Counted from the stretch's first letter, positions 17,109 to 24,647 are shown. The stretch is DNA of 33,715 nt from Candidatus Dactylopiibacterium sp. (GCA_031119555.1 JAVHXQ010000040.1:1-33715); one strand, 5' to 3'. Notes: generated by a model from the sequence alone, not told the origin. Numbers and translations: made by a program.

Positions 17109-17177
17109 GGGCGTCCCGACTGGACGCCCGCCCTGAAACCAGCCGATGCGGCCCGGGGCGTCCGGCGCCGGGCCGCA
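17109..17177 (-). terminator. Tandem terminator hairpins after the CsbD gene
   Basis: Two perfect hairpins follow the CsbD gene on the minus strand. The first (17147-17177) has a 10-bp stem TGCGGCCCGG / CCGGGCCGCA. The second (17109-17129) has an 8-bp stem GGGCGTCC / GGACGCCC followed on the minus strand by GTTTCGTTTTC. Together they should end the BON2-CsbD transcript before the AsmA-like gene. Confidence 0.7.
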
Positions 17178-17191
17178 GGAGGACTGAGGTG

Positions 17192-17407
17192 CTAGTTGAA
17201 CCAGCGGTCGTCTACGCGACGCTCCCACTCGTTCACTTCCTTCTCGGCCTGATCCTTGGCGACGCCGTAGCGTTCCTGGATCTTGCCGGTGAGCTGTTCG
17301 CGGCGGCCATTCACCACGTCCAGGTCATCGTCGGTGAGCTTGCCCCACTGTTCGCGGACCTTGCCCTTGATCTGAAGCCAGTTGCCTTCGATGCGATCCC
17401 AGTTCAT
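17192..17407 (-). CDS. CsbD-family stress protein
   Basis: The 71-aa hydrophilic protein matches the CsbD family over its whole length: MNWDRIEGNWLQIKGKVREQ at the start, then WGKLTDDDL, then a GKIQERYG segment and a charged tail. CsbD is a sigma-B-dependent general stress protein in Bacillus, and E. coli YjbJ is a very abundant stationary-phase relative. The biochemical role is unknown. AAAGGAG lies 7 nt before the ATG. It follows the second BON lipoprotein by 60 bp on the same strand, so the two probably share promoter G, and the tandem hairpins end the unit. Confidence 0.9.
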   Translation of the reverse strand: MNWDRIEGNWLQIKGKVREQWGKLTDDDLDVVNGRREQLTGKIQERYGVAKDQAEKEVNEWERRVDDRWFN

Positions 17408-17467
17408 GTCGAACTCCTTTCATGCTTGTGTGATGCGAGGGGGGAGGGATGAATCCTGTGCGTGGGG

Positions 17468-17788
17468 TCAGTTGCGAACCGTGATCTGGTTGCGGACGGA
17501 CTTCACGCCCTTCACGTCGCGCGCGATGCGCTCGGCATTGCTCTTTTCGCCCGCCGACTTGGCGAAGCCCGAAAGCATCACCTCGCCGTTGAGCGTTTCG
17601 ACGCTGATCGAGCTGGCATCCACCGTCTTGGCTTCGACGAACTTGGCCTTCACCGCGGTGGTGATGGCCGAATCGTCGATGTATTCGCCGACGGTGGACT
17701 GGCCGCGGGTCACCGCGCAGCCCGAAACAGTGGTCAGTGCGACAAGCGAGCTGGCGACGGCAATCATGGTGAGACGTGCGATTTTCAT
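17468..17788 (-). CDS. BON-domain lipoprotein (second copy)
   Basis: The 106-aa protein has a lipoprotein signal peptide (lipobox V-S-G-C, Cys24) followed by a single BON domain (about residues 38-104, ending GVKSVRNQITV). It lacks the long helical linker of the first BON lipoprotein. AAGGAG lies 8 nt before the ATG at 17788. The reading frame continues far upstream, but only this Met has a signal peptide and ribosome site. It should attach to the envelope and interact with phospholipid (family knowledge). Promoter G is upstream and the CsbD gene downstream, making a compact stress operon. Confidence 0.88.
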   Translation of the reverse strand: MKIARLTMIAVASSLVALTTVSGCAVTRGQSTVGEYIDDSAITTAVKAKFVEAKTVDASSISVETLNGEVMLSGFAKSAGEKSNAERIARDVKGVKSVRNQITVRN

Positions 17789-17883
17789 CTTCTGACTCCT
17801 TAGGATGGATGATCTGTCCTCCAGCCGTGCGGTGCCGCCCGGCTCGGGAACGGACCGGCAGAGGGCTCCGATCCGATGAGTCC

Positions 17884-17951
17884 AGTGTATGCACGGCGCC
17901 GCGCGCGCCCCATCGGAAAACCCCGTTCCGCGTTGTAGGACGGGAGGCATC
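17884..17951 (-). promoter_or_regulatory. Palindrome promoter G, upstream of BON2-CsbD
   Basis: Only the promoter-proximal half-site CCTACA (17939-17934 on the minus strand) is well conserved; the other arm (GATGCC) is poor. The -10-like TACACT (17889-17884) nevertheless follows after exactly 44 nt, as at the better sites. The start is predicted near 17877, about 89 nt before the ATG. Confidence 0.5.
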
Positions 17952-17982
17952 CCTGCGCGCGGGCGGGCGCGCGGAAAGGCGG

Positions 17983-18891
17983 TCAGGCCGGCTTGTGGTC
18001 GGGCCCGCCGGGCCGGGCGCGCAAGGAGCCGTAGCGATGCGCGTACACCCAGGTGAATTCCGCGCCGAGCAGGAAGATCTGGGCCGAGTAATAGACCCAC
18101 ACCAGCAGCACCACGAGCGAACTCGCGGCGCCAAAGCCCGAGGCCACGGCGCTGTGACCGAGGTAGAGACTGATCAGGCTGCGGCCCAGCGTGAAGAGCG
18201 TGGCCGTCACGAGCGCGCCGATCCAGACGTCGGCCCACGCGATGCGCACGCGCGGCATGAGCTTGTAGATCATGGCGAACATCAGCAGCAGCAGGCAGAA
18301 GCTCACGCCGATGTTGAGCAGCCCGAGCAGGAACTGCCATTCGCGCAACACGGGCGTCCACCAGCGGGCGAGCGCCGCCATGGCGGCCGAGAACACCAGC
18401 GACACGATGAGCAGGAAACCCAGGCCGAGCACGAGGCCGAAGGAGAGCACGCGCGTGCGCGCCAGGCGCCAGAGGCCGCCGGTCTCGGCCACGGGCGGCG
18501 CTTCCCAGATGCGGTCCAGCGCGTTCTGCAGCTCGGCGAACACGGTGGTCGCACCCACCACCATGATCCCCAGCCCGAGCAGCGTGCCCGCCACGCCGCC
18601 GGCCGGCCAGTCGAGGCTCGCGAGCATGGTTTCGATGGTGGCGGCGCTGCTCGGGCCGACCAGGCCGTTGAGCTGGCTCACGATCTCGCCGCGCGCGGCC
18701 TCGGCGCCGAACACCAGGCCCGCCAGCGAGACGGCGATCAGCAGCAGCGGCGCCAGCGAGAACATCGTGTAGAAGGCCAGCGCGGCGCCCAGGCTGGACG
18801 CCTTGTCGTCCATCCAGGCCACGACGGCGGCATACGCGAGGCCGATCAGGGGGATTTCCAGCAGGCGTTGCAGGCGGGCGCGCAGATTCAT
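17983..18891 (-). CDS. YihY/BrkB-family inner-membrane protein
   Basis: The 302-aa protein has about six membrane segments and the YihY/BrkB hallmarks: SLGAALAFYTMFSLAPLLLI near residue 33, an ATTVFAELQNALDRIWE segment near 114, and a VLLVWVYYSAQIFLLGAEF segment near 260. BrkB was linked to serum resistance in Bordetella, and YihY-type proteins are sometimes misnamed RNase BN. The true function is unknown. GAGGAG lies 6 nt before the ATG. A -10-like TATCCT stands near 18922-18928 on the minus strand, between this gene and the HD-GYP stop. It closes the run of envelope genes but lacks the palindrome. Confidence 0.88.
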   Translation of the reverse strand: MNLRARLQRLLEIPLIGLAYAAVVAWMDDKASSLGAALAFYTMFSLAPLLLIAVSLAGLVFGAEAARGEIVSQLNGLVGPSSAATIETMLASLDWPAGGVAGTLLGLGIMVVGATTVFAELQNALDRIWEAPPVAETGGLWRLARTRVLSFGLVLGLGFLLIVSLVFSAAMAALARWWTPVLREWQFLLGLLNIGVSFCLLLLMFAMIYKLMPRVRIAWADVWIGALVTATLFTLGRSLISLYLGHSAVASGFGAASSLVVLLVWVYYSAQIFLLGAEFTWVYAHRYGSLRARPGGPDHKPA

Positions 18892-18955
18892 GTCGTCTCC
18901 TCGGGGCCGATTGACGCCCCAAGGATAGCCCGCGCCGCGCGCCTCGCCTCAGGGC

Positions 18956-19804
18956 CTATCCGGGCGGGAGATGCCCCACCGCGTCGAGGATCAGACGCGA
19001 GATCAGCTCGGCGTCGGGCTCCGGCACCACCACCTGCGGCGCGCCCTTGCGGCCCGTGGGATGGATCACCAGGCGCGCGCCCTCGTGTCCCACGACGAAC
19101 TCGGCGGCACACAGACGGCAGTAGACATGGGCGCCGTCCTCGTGCGTGCGGAACACCCTCACGACCGGCCCGCAATCGGGGCAGGACTGCACCGGCACGC
19201 CGAAGTCGGAATGGCCGAACACGCGCTGCAGCGCGCCGGCGCGCGCCAGCGAAACGAAACGCGCGCCGAACTCGGCGTCGAACTGCGAGCCCAGGCCCTG
19301 CTCGATCACCTTGAGCGCCTGCTCCTGCGACAGCGGGCGGCGATAGGGCCGCACCGTCGTCATCGCGTCGAAGGCGTCGGCCACCGCGATCATGCGGGCC
19401 GCGAGCGGAATCTCCAGCCCCTTGAGACCATCGGGATAGCCCCGCCCGTCGGGCCGCTCGTGATGGTGGCGGATGCCCGGCGCGAGCAGATCCTCGAGCG
19501 GATGCCCCGCCAGCAGATGCACGCCCAGCACCGGATGCGTCTTGACGATTTCGTACTCGGCCTCGACGAGATGGTCGGCACGCAGCAGGATGTTTTCCGC
19601 CACACCGATCTTGCCCAGATCGTGCAGGAAGCCCGCCACCGAAACCTGGGCGATCGTGATCTCGTCCTGCACGCTGCCTTCGGCCAGCAGGCGTGCGTAG
19701 CGCGACACGCGCCAGGCATGGCCCACGGTATACGGGTCGCGCGCTTCGACCAGCGCGGCCATGGTGTAGAGACTGCCCAGCAGTCGCTCCATCTGTGCTC
19801 GCAT
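18956..19804 (-). CDS. HD-GYP domain protein with C-terminal zinc ribbon
   Basis: The 282-aa cytoplasmic protein has an HD-GYP domain (about residues 10-190), predicted to hydrolyse cyclic di-GMP. The key motifs are present: GHAWRVSRY with His29, FLHDLGKIG with His61/Asp62, THPVLG, HHHERPDGRGYPDG with GYP at 122-124, and ARMIAVADAFDAMTT. It has no N-terminal receiver or sensor domain. The C-terminal part carries C-x2-C (208/211) and C-x2-C (229/232), a likely zinc ribbon, which is uncommon in this family. I chose the ATG at 19804 because AGGAG lies 9 nt upstream and an extended -10 at 19836-19841 would start the transcript near 19829, after the earlier ATGs at 19837-19840. Confidence 0.88.
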   Translation of the reverse strand: MRAQMERLLGSLYTMAALVEARDPYTVGHAWRVSRYARLLAEGSVQDEITIAQVSVAGFLHDLGKIGVAENILLRADHLVEAEYEIVKTHPVLGVHLLAGHPLEDLLAPGIRHHHERPDGRGYPDGLKGLEIPLAARMIAVADAFDAMTTVRPYRRPLSQEQALKVIEQGLGSQFDAEFGARFVSLARAGALQRVFGHSDFGVPVQSCPDCGPVVRVFRTHEDGAHVYCRLCAAEFVVGHEGARLVIHPTGRKGAPQVVVPEPDAELISRLILDAVGHLPPG

Positions 19805-19835
19805 ACTCCTCCACTCCTGTTGTTGCCAGCGTTCC

Positions 19836-19841
19836 ATCATA
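19836..19841 (-). promoter_or_regulatory. Extended -10 of the HD-GYP gene
   Basis: On the minus strand TATGAT is preceded by TGG, giving an extended -10 (TGn-TATGAT). Extended -10 promoters need little -35 match, and none is clear here. Initiation near 19829 leaves a 25-nt leader that includes the AGGAG site. Confidence 0.5.
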
Positions 19842-19870
19842 CCAAGGGGCGCGCACCGGCGCCGCCTGCT

Positions 19871-20167
19871 TCAGCCGGACGCGTCGCCGCGCAGCGCCGC
19901 CAGCCCGGCCGCATCCAGCCCCGCCCCCGTCGAGCGCACGTAGGGCAGCAGCTGCGCGAGCGTGCACGACGCGCACGACGCCCACGGCCGCATCTGGCGG
20001 CGCCCGTCCAGCAGCACATCGACGCGCAGCGGCTGCCCCGCCGCGTCGAAGAACAGCCAGCGCTGCGCCCGCAAGGCCGCTTCGTCGCGACCGCCCAGCG
20101 CGGCTTCGCGCGTGGCGAACGCTTCGAGCAGGCCCTGCTCGCTGTCGAAAACATAGACCGGATTCAT
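19871..20167 (-). CDS. 98-aa CxxC protein coupled to the ETF genes
   Basis: I do not recognise a family. The 98-aa product is probably cytoplasmic, with no signal peptide or membrane segment. It opens with MNPVYVFDSEQGLLEAF, continues with a WLFFDAAGQPLRVDVLLDG segment that looks like beta strands, then a S-C-A-S-C (Cys65/Cys68) pair before a helix AQLLPYVRS. The start codon overlaps the ETF alpha stop (ATGA at 20164-20167), so translation is likely coupled. The Cys pair could be redox-active or bind metal. Because it is the third member of an ETF operon, I infer a role with that ETF rather than an independent one. Confidence 0.7.
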   Translation of the reverse strand: MNPVYVFDSEQGLLEAFATREAALGGRDEAALRAQRWLFFDAAGQPLRVDVLLDGRRQMRPWASCASCTLAQLLPYVRSTGAGLDAAGLAALRGDASG

Positions 20168-21108
20168 GCGCCCAGCACCTCCAGCAACCGCGGCAAGGTC
20201 TGCTCCGCCTCGCCCACGCAGGCGAGATCGGCGAGCGCCATGAGCGGCGCCGAGGCGTCCGCGTTGATCGCGACGATGCGCCGCGCGCCGCGCACGCCGG
20301 CCAGATGCTCGGGCGCGCCCGAGATACCCACCGCGACGTAGAGTTCGGGCGCCACGACGTGCCCGGCCTGCCCGATCAGCCACGCGGCGGGCGCGAAGCC
20401 CGCCGCGATGGCCGCCTGGGTGGCGCCCGCTGCCGCCCCGAGGCGGGCCGCCAGCGGCAGCAGCAAGCGTCCGAATGCCTCCGCGCTGCCCAGACCGAGC
20501 CCGCCGGCGACGACGACGCGCGCGCTCGCGAGCGCGGGGAGGCCCGCCTGTGCCACGCGCTGCTGCGCGAGGCGCCGGCTCACGCCCATCTCCGGTCCGC
20601 TCGCGAGCGGCTCGATGGGGGCCGGGGCCTGCCGGGGCGCCGGCATGGGCGTGAAGCTGGCCGCCTGCAGGCCGAGGACTTTCACGGGTTCGGCGCAGTG
20701 CACGGTCTCGAGCACGCGGCCGGCATGGCTGGCACGCACGAAGCGATCCGCCCCGAGCAGCGCCACGACGCCCGTCATCGGGGCCACGTCCAGCATCGCC
20801 GCCACGCGCGGCGCGAGCCGCCTGGCGACGCACGAGGACGAGAACAGCACGTGGCTGTAGGCGGCCGCGATCTGCGCCACCATCATGGCGAGATTCTCGG
20901 GCAGGCCATCGGCATAGCGCGCGTCGTCGAGCACGCGCACGCGCGCCACGCCCGCCAGCCCCGCCGCGGCCGCCGCCACGCGTTCGCAGCCGAACCCCGC
21001 GACCAGCACGTCGACGTGCGCATCGAACGCGCGCACGGCGCCCAGCAGGCGCGCGCACAGCGGCGACAGCATGCCTTCGTCATGATCGGCGACGAGCAGG
21101 ATCTTCAT
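20164..21108 (-). CDS. Divergent electron transfer flavoprotein alpha subunit (FixB/EtfA-like)
   Basis: The 314-aa protein pairs with the upstream beta subunit to form an FAD-containing electron carrier between dehydrogenases and a quinone reductase. The C-terminal FAD domain is clear: VVVAGGLGLGSAEAF near 198, GATQAAIAAGF near 228, LIGQAGHVVAPELYVAVGIS (244-263), GAPEHLAG with His268, and VAINADASAPL. Several flavin-site residues conserved in ordinary ETF alpha are replaced: Arg of GGRG by Leu204, Arg of GASRA by Gln231, Thr of GQTGK by Ala248. The ATG at 21108 overlaps the beta stop (ATGA), and the stop overlaps the 98-aa gene. No dehydrogenase or ETF-quinone oxidoreductase lies nearby. Confidence 0.85.
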   Translation of the reverse strand: MKILLVADHDEGMLSPLCARLLGAVRAFDAHVDVLVAGFGCERVAAAAAGLAGVARVRVLDDARYADGLPENLAMMVAQIAAAYSHVLFSSSCVARRLAPRVAAMLDVAPMTGVVALLGADRFVRASHAGRVLETVHCAEPVKVLGLQAASFTPMPAPRQAPAPIEPLASGPEMGVSRRLAQQRVAQAGLPALASARVVVAGGLGLGSAEAFGRLLLPLAARLGAAAGATQAAIAAGFAPAAWLIGQAGHVVAPELYVAVGISGAPEHLAGVRGARRIVAINADASAPLMALADLACVGEAEQTLPRLLEVLGA

Positions 21109-21890
21109 CGCGCGCGCTCCGTCGTCACGAACGCGGCGAGCGCGGCGGCCAGCCCGGCCACGCCCTCCACGCGCTGGCCCGGCGCGCGCGCGGGCAGCGT
21201 GGCGTAATGCTCGGTGCGCAGGCGCGGCGCGAGATCGCGGGCGAGATCCCCCGCCTCCAGCCGCGCCAGCACCGCCTCGCCCGCCCGCTGCGTTCGCGCC
21301 GGCGTCGCGGCGCGCGGCACGGCGAGCGCAAGCTCGGCGCTCACCACGGCGGGCAGGCTCAGGGCCAGCGTCTCGCTGCCCGCGTCGGTCGTGCATTCCA
21401 CGCGCGCCTCGCCCCCTTCGAGCGTGAGCGCGCGCGCGAAGCAGGCCTGTGGCCAGCCCAGCATCGCCGCGAGCAGGGGCGCGACCTGGCAGGCATCGTC
21501 GTCCACGGCCTGGCGGCCCAGCAGGATCAGGCCCGCCGCCTCGCGCAGCGCCACGCCCTTGAGCAGGCGCGCGACGCCCAGGGGCTCGAGCGGCGCCCCG
21601 GCGAAGACCTGCAGCGCGCGGTCGGCGCCCAGGGCCAGCGCGTGCCGCAACACGCCGCCGGTGCCCGCGTCGCCACAGGCGACGGCCAGCACTTCCCGCG
21701 CCATGCCGGCCTCGCGCAGCCGCAGGGCGGATTCGAGCGCGACCTCATCGAAAGGGTTGATCACCTGGCACGGCCCCGGGGACAGCAACCCGCTGCCGTC
21801 GGCGGCCACGCGCGGGGGCACGGCAGGCACGGGAACGGGCTTGACGGCCACGAGTATCGTGAGGGAGGCGGATTTTCGGACTTTCTGCAC
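21105..21890 (-). CDS. Divergent electron transfer flavoprotein beta subunit (FixA/EtfB-like)
   Basis: The 261-aa protein is the ETF beta partner, binding AMP or FAD in its own site. The usual N-terminal strand ILVAVK begins about 12 residues after my start. NPFDEVALESALRLRE, LRHALALGADRALQV and the nucleotide-binding GRQAVDDDACQVAPLLAAMLGWPQ region (core GRQAVDDD, 125-132) follow. The conserved Tyr of the VAVKRVIDY segment (Tyr16 in human beta) is Pro here. The start is uncertain: I use GTG at 21890, which gives the usual length. A GTG at 21944 has a better AAGGA site but adds 18 non-family residues and would leave only 20 bp to the divergent tetR gene. Confidence 0.8.
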   Translation of the reverse strand: MQKVRKSASLTILVAVKPVPVPAVPPRVAADGSGLLSPGPCQVINPFDEVALESALRLREAGMAREVLAVACGDAGTGGVLRHALALGADRALQVFAGAPLEPLGVARLLKGVALREAAGLILLGRQAVDDDACQVAPLLAAMLGWPQACFARALTLEGGEARVECTTDAGSETLALSLPAVVSAELALAVPRAATPARTQRAGEAVLARLEAGDLARDLAPRLRTEHYATLPARAPGQRVEGVAGLAAALAAFVTTERAR

Positions 21891-21908
21891 GCTAAGGACT
21901 TGCTCCGC

Positions 21909-21936
21909 TTGTTCTATCCGGTCAGCGAAGGATAAT
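21909..21936 (+). promoter_or_regulatory. Probable promoter of the tetR gene
   Basis: TTGTTC (21909-21914), 16 bp, then GATAAT (21931-21936) form a sigma-70-like promoter on the plus strand, with initiation near 21943 and a leader of about 20 nt. It lies between the two divergent genes, so the TetR product could control both. No clear operator palindrome was found. Confidence 0.4.
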
Positions 21937-21964
21937 ACGGCCACGTTCCGTCCTTGCCCTCATC

Positions 21965-22561
21965 ATGTCCCCCACAGCCCACTCCCGCAGCACCTCTACC
22001 GGTCGTATCGCCCTCGACCGCGATGCCTGGGTGAGATTCGCCACCAGCGTTCTGGCTGAAGAAGGTCTGGAAGGGCTGCGCGTCGAGACGCTCGCGCGCA
22101 AGCTCAAGGTCACCAAAGGCAGTTTCTACTGGCATTTCCGCGATCGGCAGGCGCTCCTCAACGCGGTGGCCACGCAATGGCGCGACGAGCGCATCGGCGA
22201 GGTCAAGGCGCAGGCGGCCGTGCCGCAGGAAAAAGCGCTGGAGCAGATCCGCCAGGTGATCGAGGTGTACTCCACCCAGCCCAATGTCACGCGCATGAAG
22301 CTGGAGCTGGCCGTGCGCGACTGGGCGCGGCGCGACCCGCTCGTGGCCAGCGCCGTGGAAGCCGTGGATGAAGCGCGCCTGGCCAACGCGAGCCGCCTGT
22401 TCGAGCTCGCGGGGTTCGCGCCCGAGGCCGCGCACGCGCGCGCGCTGCTGCTCTTCACGCACGTGTTCGGCCTTTCGATGATGATGTTCGAAGGCCCCAT
22501 CGCGGCGGACATCGCCGCCAACCAGGCGCGCCTCGCCCATCTCATCACCGACGGCGCCTGA
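21965..22561 (+). CDS. TetR-family transcriptional regulator
   Basis: The 198-aa protein has an N-terminal TetR helix-turn-helix (about residues 18-65) with the hallmark LARKLKVTKGSFYWHFRDRQALL. A helical ligand-binding and dimer domain fills the rest. It is transcribed divergently from the ETF operon with a short shared region, the usual arrangement for a TetR repressor and its target. The inducer is unknown; a link to fatty or amino acid catabolism through the ETF is inference only. No good ribosome site precedes the ATG. Confidence 0.88.
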   Translation: MSPTAHSRSTSTGRIALDRDAWVRFATSVLAEEGLEGLRVETLARKLKVTKGSFYWHFRDRQALLNAVATQWRDERIGEVKAQAAVPQEKALEQIRQVIEVYSTQPNVTRMKLELAVRDWARRDPLVASAVEAVDEARLANASRLFELAGFAPEAAHARALLLFTHVFGLSMMMFEGPIAADIAANQARLAHLITDGA

Positions 22562-22659
22562 GCCCCGCCGCGTGGCGGCTTCGCGCGCCCCGCCACACCC
22601 GCGCGCCGGCGCCGCGCGATTTGCCGCATGACAAGGCGACGGACCGCCCCAAAGGACGC

Positions 22660-22665
22660 TAGAAT
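22660..22665 (+). promoter_or_regulatory. -10 element of dsbB
   Basis: TAGAAT, a good -10, lies in a non-coding stretch. Initiation near 22672 gives a leader of about 39 nt to the ATG at 22711. A clear -35 is not seen. Confidence 0.4.
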
Positions 22666-22710
22666 CGGCCACCCGGCCCGTTGGCCGCCACGCCAGATAC
22701 CATCGCCATC

Positions 22711-23223
22711 ATGTTCGCACGCTTCTCGCCGCGCGCCGTCTTCCTCGCCATCTTCGTCTACTGCGCCGGCCTGATCGGCTTCGGCCTGCTGCTGCAGTAT
22801 TTCAAGGACGTGATGCCCTGCCCCATGTGCGTCATGCAGCGCTATGCCTTCGTCGGCGTGGGCCTCGTGGGCCTGCTCGCCGGGCTGCACAACTCAACCG
22901 GCGTGATGCGGCGCATCTATGCCTTCATCATTCTCGCGGGCGCCCTCACGGGCGGCGGCATCGCCGCGCGCCAGACGTGGCTGCAGCACTTCCCGCCGCA
23001 GCAGACCGTGTGCGGCCCCGACCTTTCCTACATGCTCAACAGCTTCCCGCTCGGCGAAGCGCTGCCCATGCTGTTCCAGGGCGCGGGGGATTGCTCCATC
23101 GTCGACTGGACCTTCCTTGGCCTGTCCATCGCCGAATGGTCGCTGCTCAACTTCGCGCTGCTCGCGGTGATCGCACTGTGGCAGCTGCGCCGCCGCAACC
23201 CCGAACGCCGTCACTTCCGCTGA
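22711..23223 (+). CDS. dsbB: Disulfide bond formation protein DsbB
   Basis: The 170-aa inner-membrane protein reoxidises DsbA and passes electrons to quinone. It has four membrane spans. The first periplasmic loop has the C-P-M-C pair (Cys37/Cys40), preceded by P and followed by VMQRYAF. The second loop has the other active pair (Cys101 and Cys128) around the conserved SFPLGEALP stretch. I chose the ATG at 22711; a TTG-initiated longer frame from 22681 adds ten residues without support. It ends at a strong terminator facing the CNNM gene. No dsbA is in the window. Confidence 0.93.
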   Translation: MFARFSPRAVFLAIFVYCAGLIGFGLLLQYFKDVMPCPMCVMQRYAFVGVGLVGLLAGLHNSTGVMRRIYAFIILAGALTGGGIAARQTWLQHFPPQQTVCGPDLSYMLNSFPLGEALPMLFQGAGDCSIVDWTFLGLSIAEWSLLNFALLAVIALWQLRRRNPERRHFR

Positions 23224-23252
23224 GAAAGCCCCCGGCCCAGGCCGGGTCGCGC

Positions 23253-23287
23253 AAACGCCGCCGCCCGGGCCGGGTCGGCGGCGTTTT
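23253..23287. terminator. Terminator between dsbB and the convergent CNNM gene
   Basis: A 10-bp perfect stem AAACGCCGCC / GGCGGCGTTT encloses a GC-rich loop, and the plus strand continues with T and C. A smaller CCCGGC/GCCGGG hairpin lies just before it (23231-23246). It serves dsbB, and in reverse, less strongly, the minus-strand gene. Confidence 0.7.
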
Positions 23288-23299
23288 CATGTGCGCGGT

Positions 23300-24607
23300 T
23301 CAGGTCGGCGCGGCCTCGACCACCACGCGGCTGGCGATGACCTGGTCCACGCGGTTGCGGTCGATATCGACGACTTCGAATTCCCAGCCTTCGTGCACGA
23401 AGCGTTCGGCCTTGCGCGGGATGTGCCCCAGCGAGGCCAGCACGAAGCCGCCCACGGTGTGGTAGTTGCCCGTGAATTCCTCGGGCAGGTCGCGGATGTC
23501 GAGCTTGTCGCGCATCTCTTCGATGGGCAGCAGGCCGTCCAGCAGCCACGAACCGTCGGGGCGGCGAACCGCGAGCGCCTCGTCGGGGTCGTCCGAGAAC
23601 GGCATCATGTCGCCCACCAGCGAGGTCATGAGGTCGCCCAGCGTGACGATGCCTTCGGTCAGACCGAACTCCGACACCACGAAGGCGAACTCGGTGCGAT
23701 GCTGGCGGAAGGCGCGCAGGAGATCCCCCAGGGTGAGGCTGGAAGGCACGTAGAGCGGCGGTTCGAGCGGCAGCGCGCCGAAATCGATCTCGCCTTCGAG
23801 CGCGGCCTTGAGGATGTCATGGCTCTCCATCACGCCGATGACCTGCTGCACGTCGCCCTTGCAGACGGGCACCTGCGAGTGGGGCGATTCGGTGAGCAGC
23901 TTGAGGTTGCGCGCCTGCGTGGCAAGCAGATCGACATACACCACGTCGGTCACGGGCGTCATGATGCTGGCGAGCCGCCAGTCCTCGAGGCGCACCACGT
24001 TGCCGAGCAGATGGCTTTCCTCGCGCGGGATGGAGCCCGCGCGCTCGCCCTCGCTCACGAAGGCGAGGATGTCTTCCATGCTCGTCACGGCGGGCGCCGC
24101 GCGCACCGGCAGGAAGCCGATCACGCGGTCGGCCACGTAGGACAGCACCACCGTGGCGGGCGAGATGACGCGCAGGAAGACCAGCATCATGGGGGCCAGC
24201 GCGGCCGCGAGACGCTCGGGATAGGCCAGCGCGATGCGCTTGGGCACGATCTCGCCGAAGACGATGGAGACCGCCGTGACGATCACGATGGTGGCCACGA
24301 AACCGAACAGCGCGTTCCAGTCGGCGAAGCCCGGCGCGACGTCGTTGGCCAAGCGCGTGATCGAGCTGGACAGGGCGGATTCGCCATACACGCCCATCAA
24401 CAGCGCGGCGGCGGTGATGCCGATCTGCGTGGCCGCGAGCAGGCGGCTGGAGGTCTCCTTGATGCGCAAGGCGGCCACGGCGCCGTCGTCGCCCGCTTCG
24501 GCCATGCTCATGAGGCGCGCGCGGCGCGCGGAGGCGAAGGCCATCTCGGCGAGCGAGAAGAAGCCGGACACGGCGATCAGGCAGAGGAGTATCCAGAAGG
24601 CGAACAT
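23300..24607 (-). CDS. CNNM/CorC-type (hemolysin-family) membrane protein with CBS domains
   Basis: The 435-aa protein has an N-terminal CNNM (DUF21) membrane domain (about residues 1-190) with SGFFSLAEMAFASARRARL at its start and GEIVPKRIAL near 127. A cytoplasmic CBS pair (about 210-335, with VPVCKGDVQQVIGVM and FAFVVSEFGLTEGIVTLGDL) follows, then a C-terminal CorC/HlyC transporter-associated domain (about 350-430, with YHTVGGFVLASLG). Relatives (YtfL, YfjD, CorC, MpfA) take part in Mg2+, Co2+ or cadaverine export and metal resistance; the substrate cannot be read here. The -10-like TAGAAT at 24648-24653 is about 34 nt from the start. Confidence 0.9.
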   Translation of the reverse strand: MFAFWILLCLIAVSGFFSLAEMAFASARRARLMSMAEAGDDGAVAALRIKETSSRLLAATQIGITAAALLMGVYGESALSSSITRLANDVAPGFADWNALFGFVATIVIVTAVSIVFGEIVPKRIALAYPERLAAALAPMMLVFLRVISPATVVLSYVADRVIGFLPVRAAPAVTSMEDILAFVSEGERAGSIPREESHLLGNVVRLEDWRLASIMTPVTDVVYVDLLATQARNLKLLTESPHSQVPVCKGDVQQVIGVMESHDILKAALEGEIDFGALPLEPPLYVPSSLTLGDLLRAFRQHRTEFAFVVSEFGLTEGIVTLGDLMTSLVGDMMPFSDDPDEALAVRRPDGSWLLDGLLPIEEMRDKLDIRDLPEEFTGNYHTVGGFVLASLGHIPRKAERFVHEGWEFEVVDIDRNRVDQVIASRVVVEAAPT

Positions 24608-24647
24608 GAGGTGTCACGGGAAACGCAGCATCCCGCTGCGACGCGCC

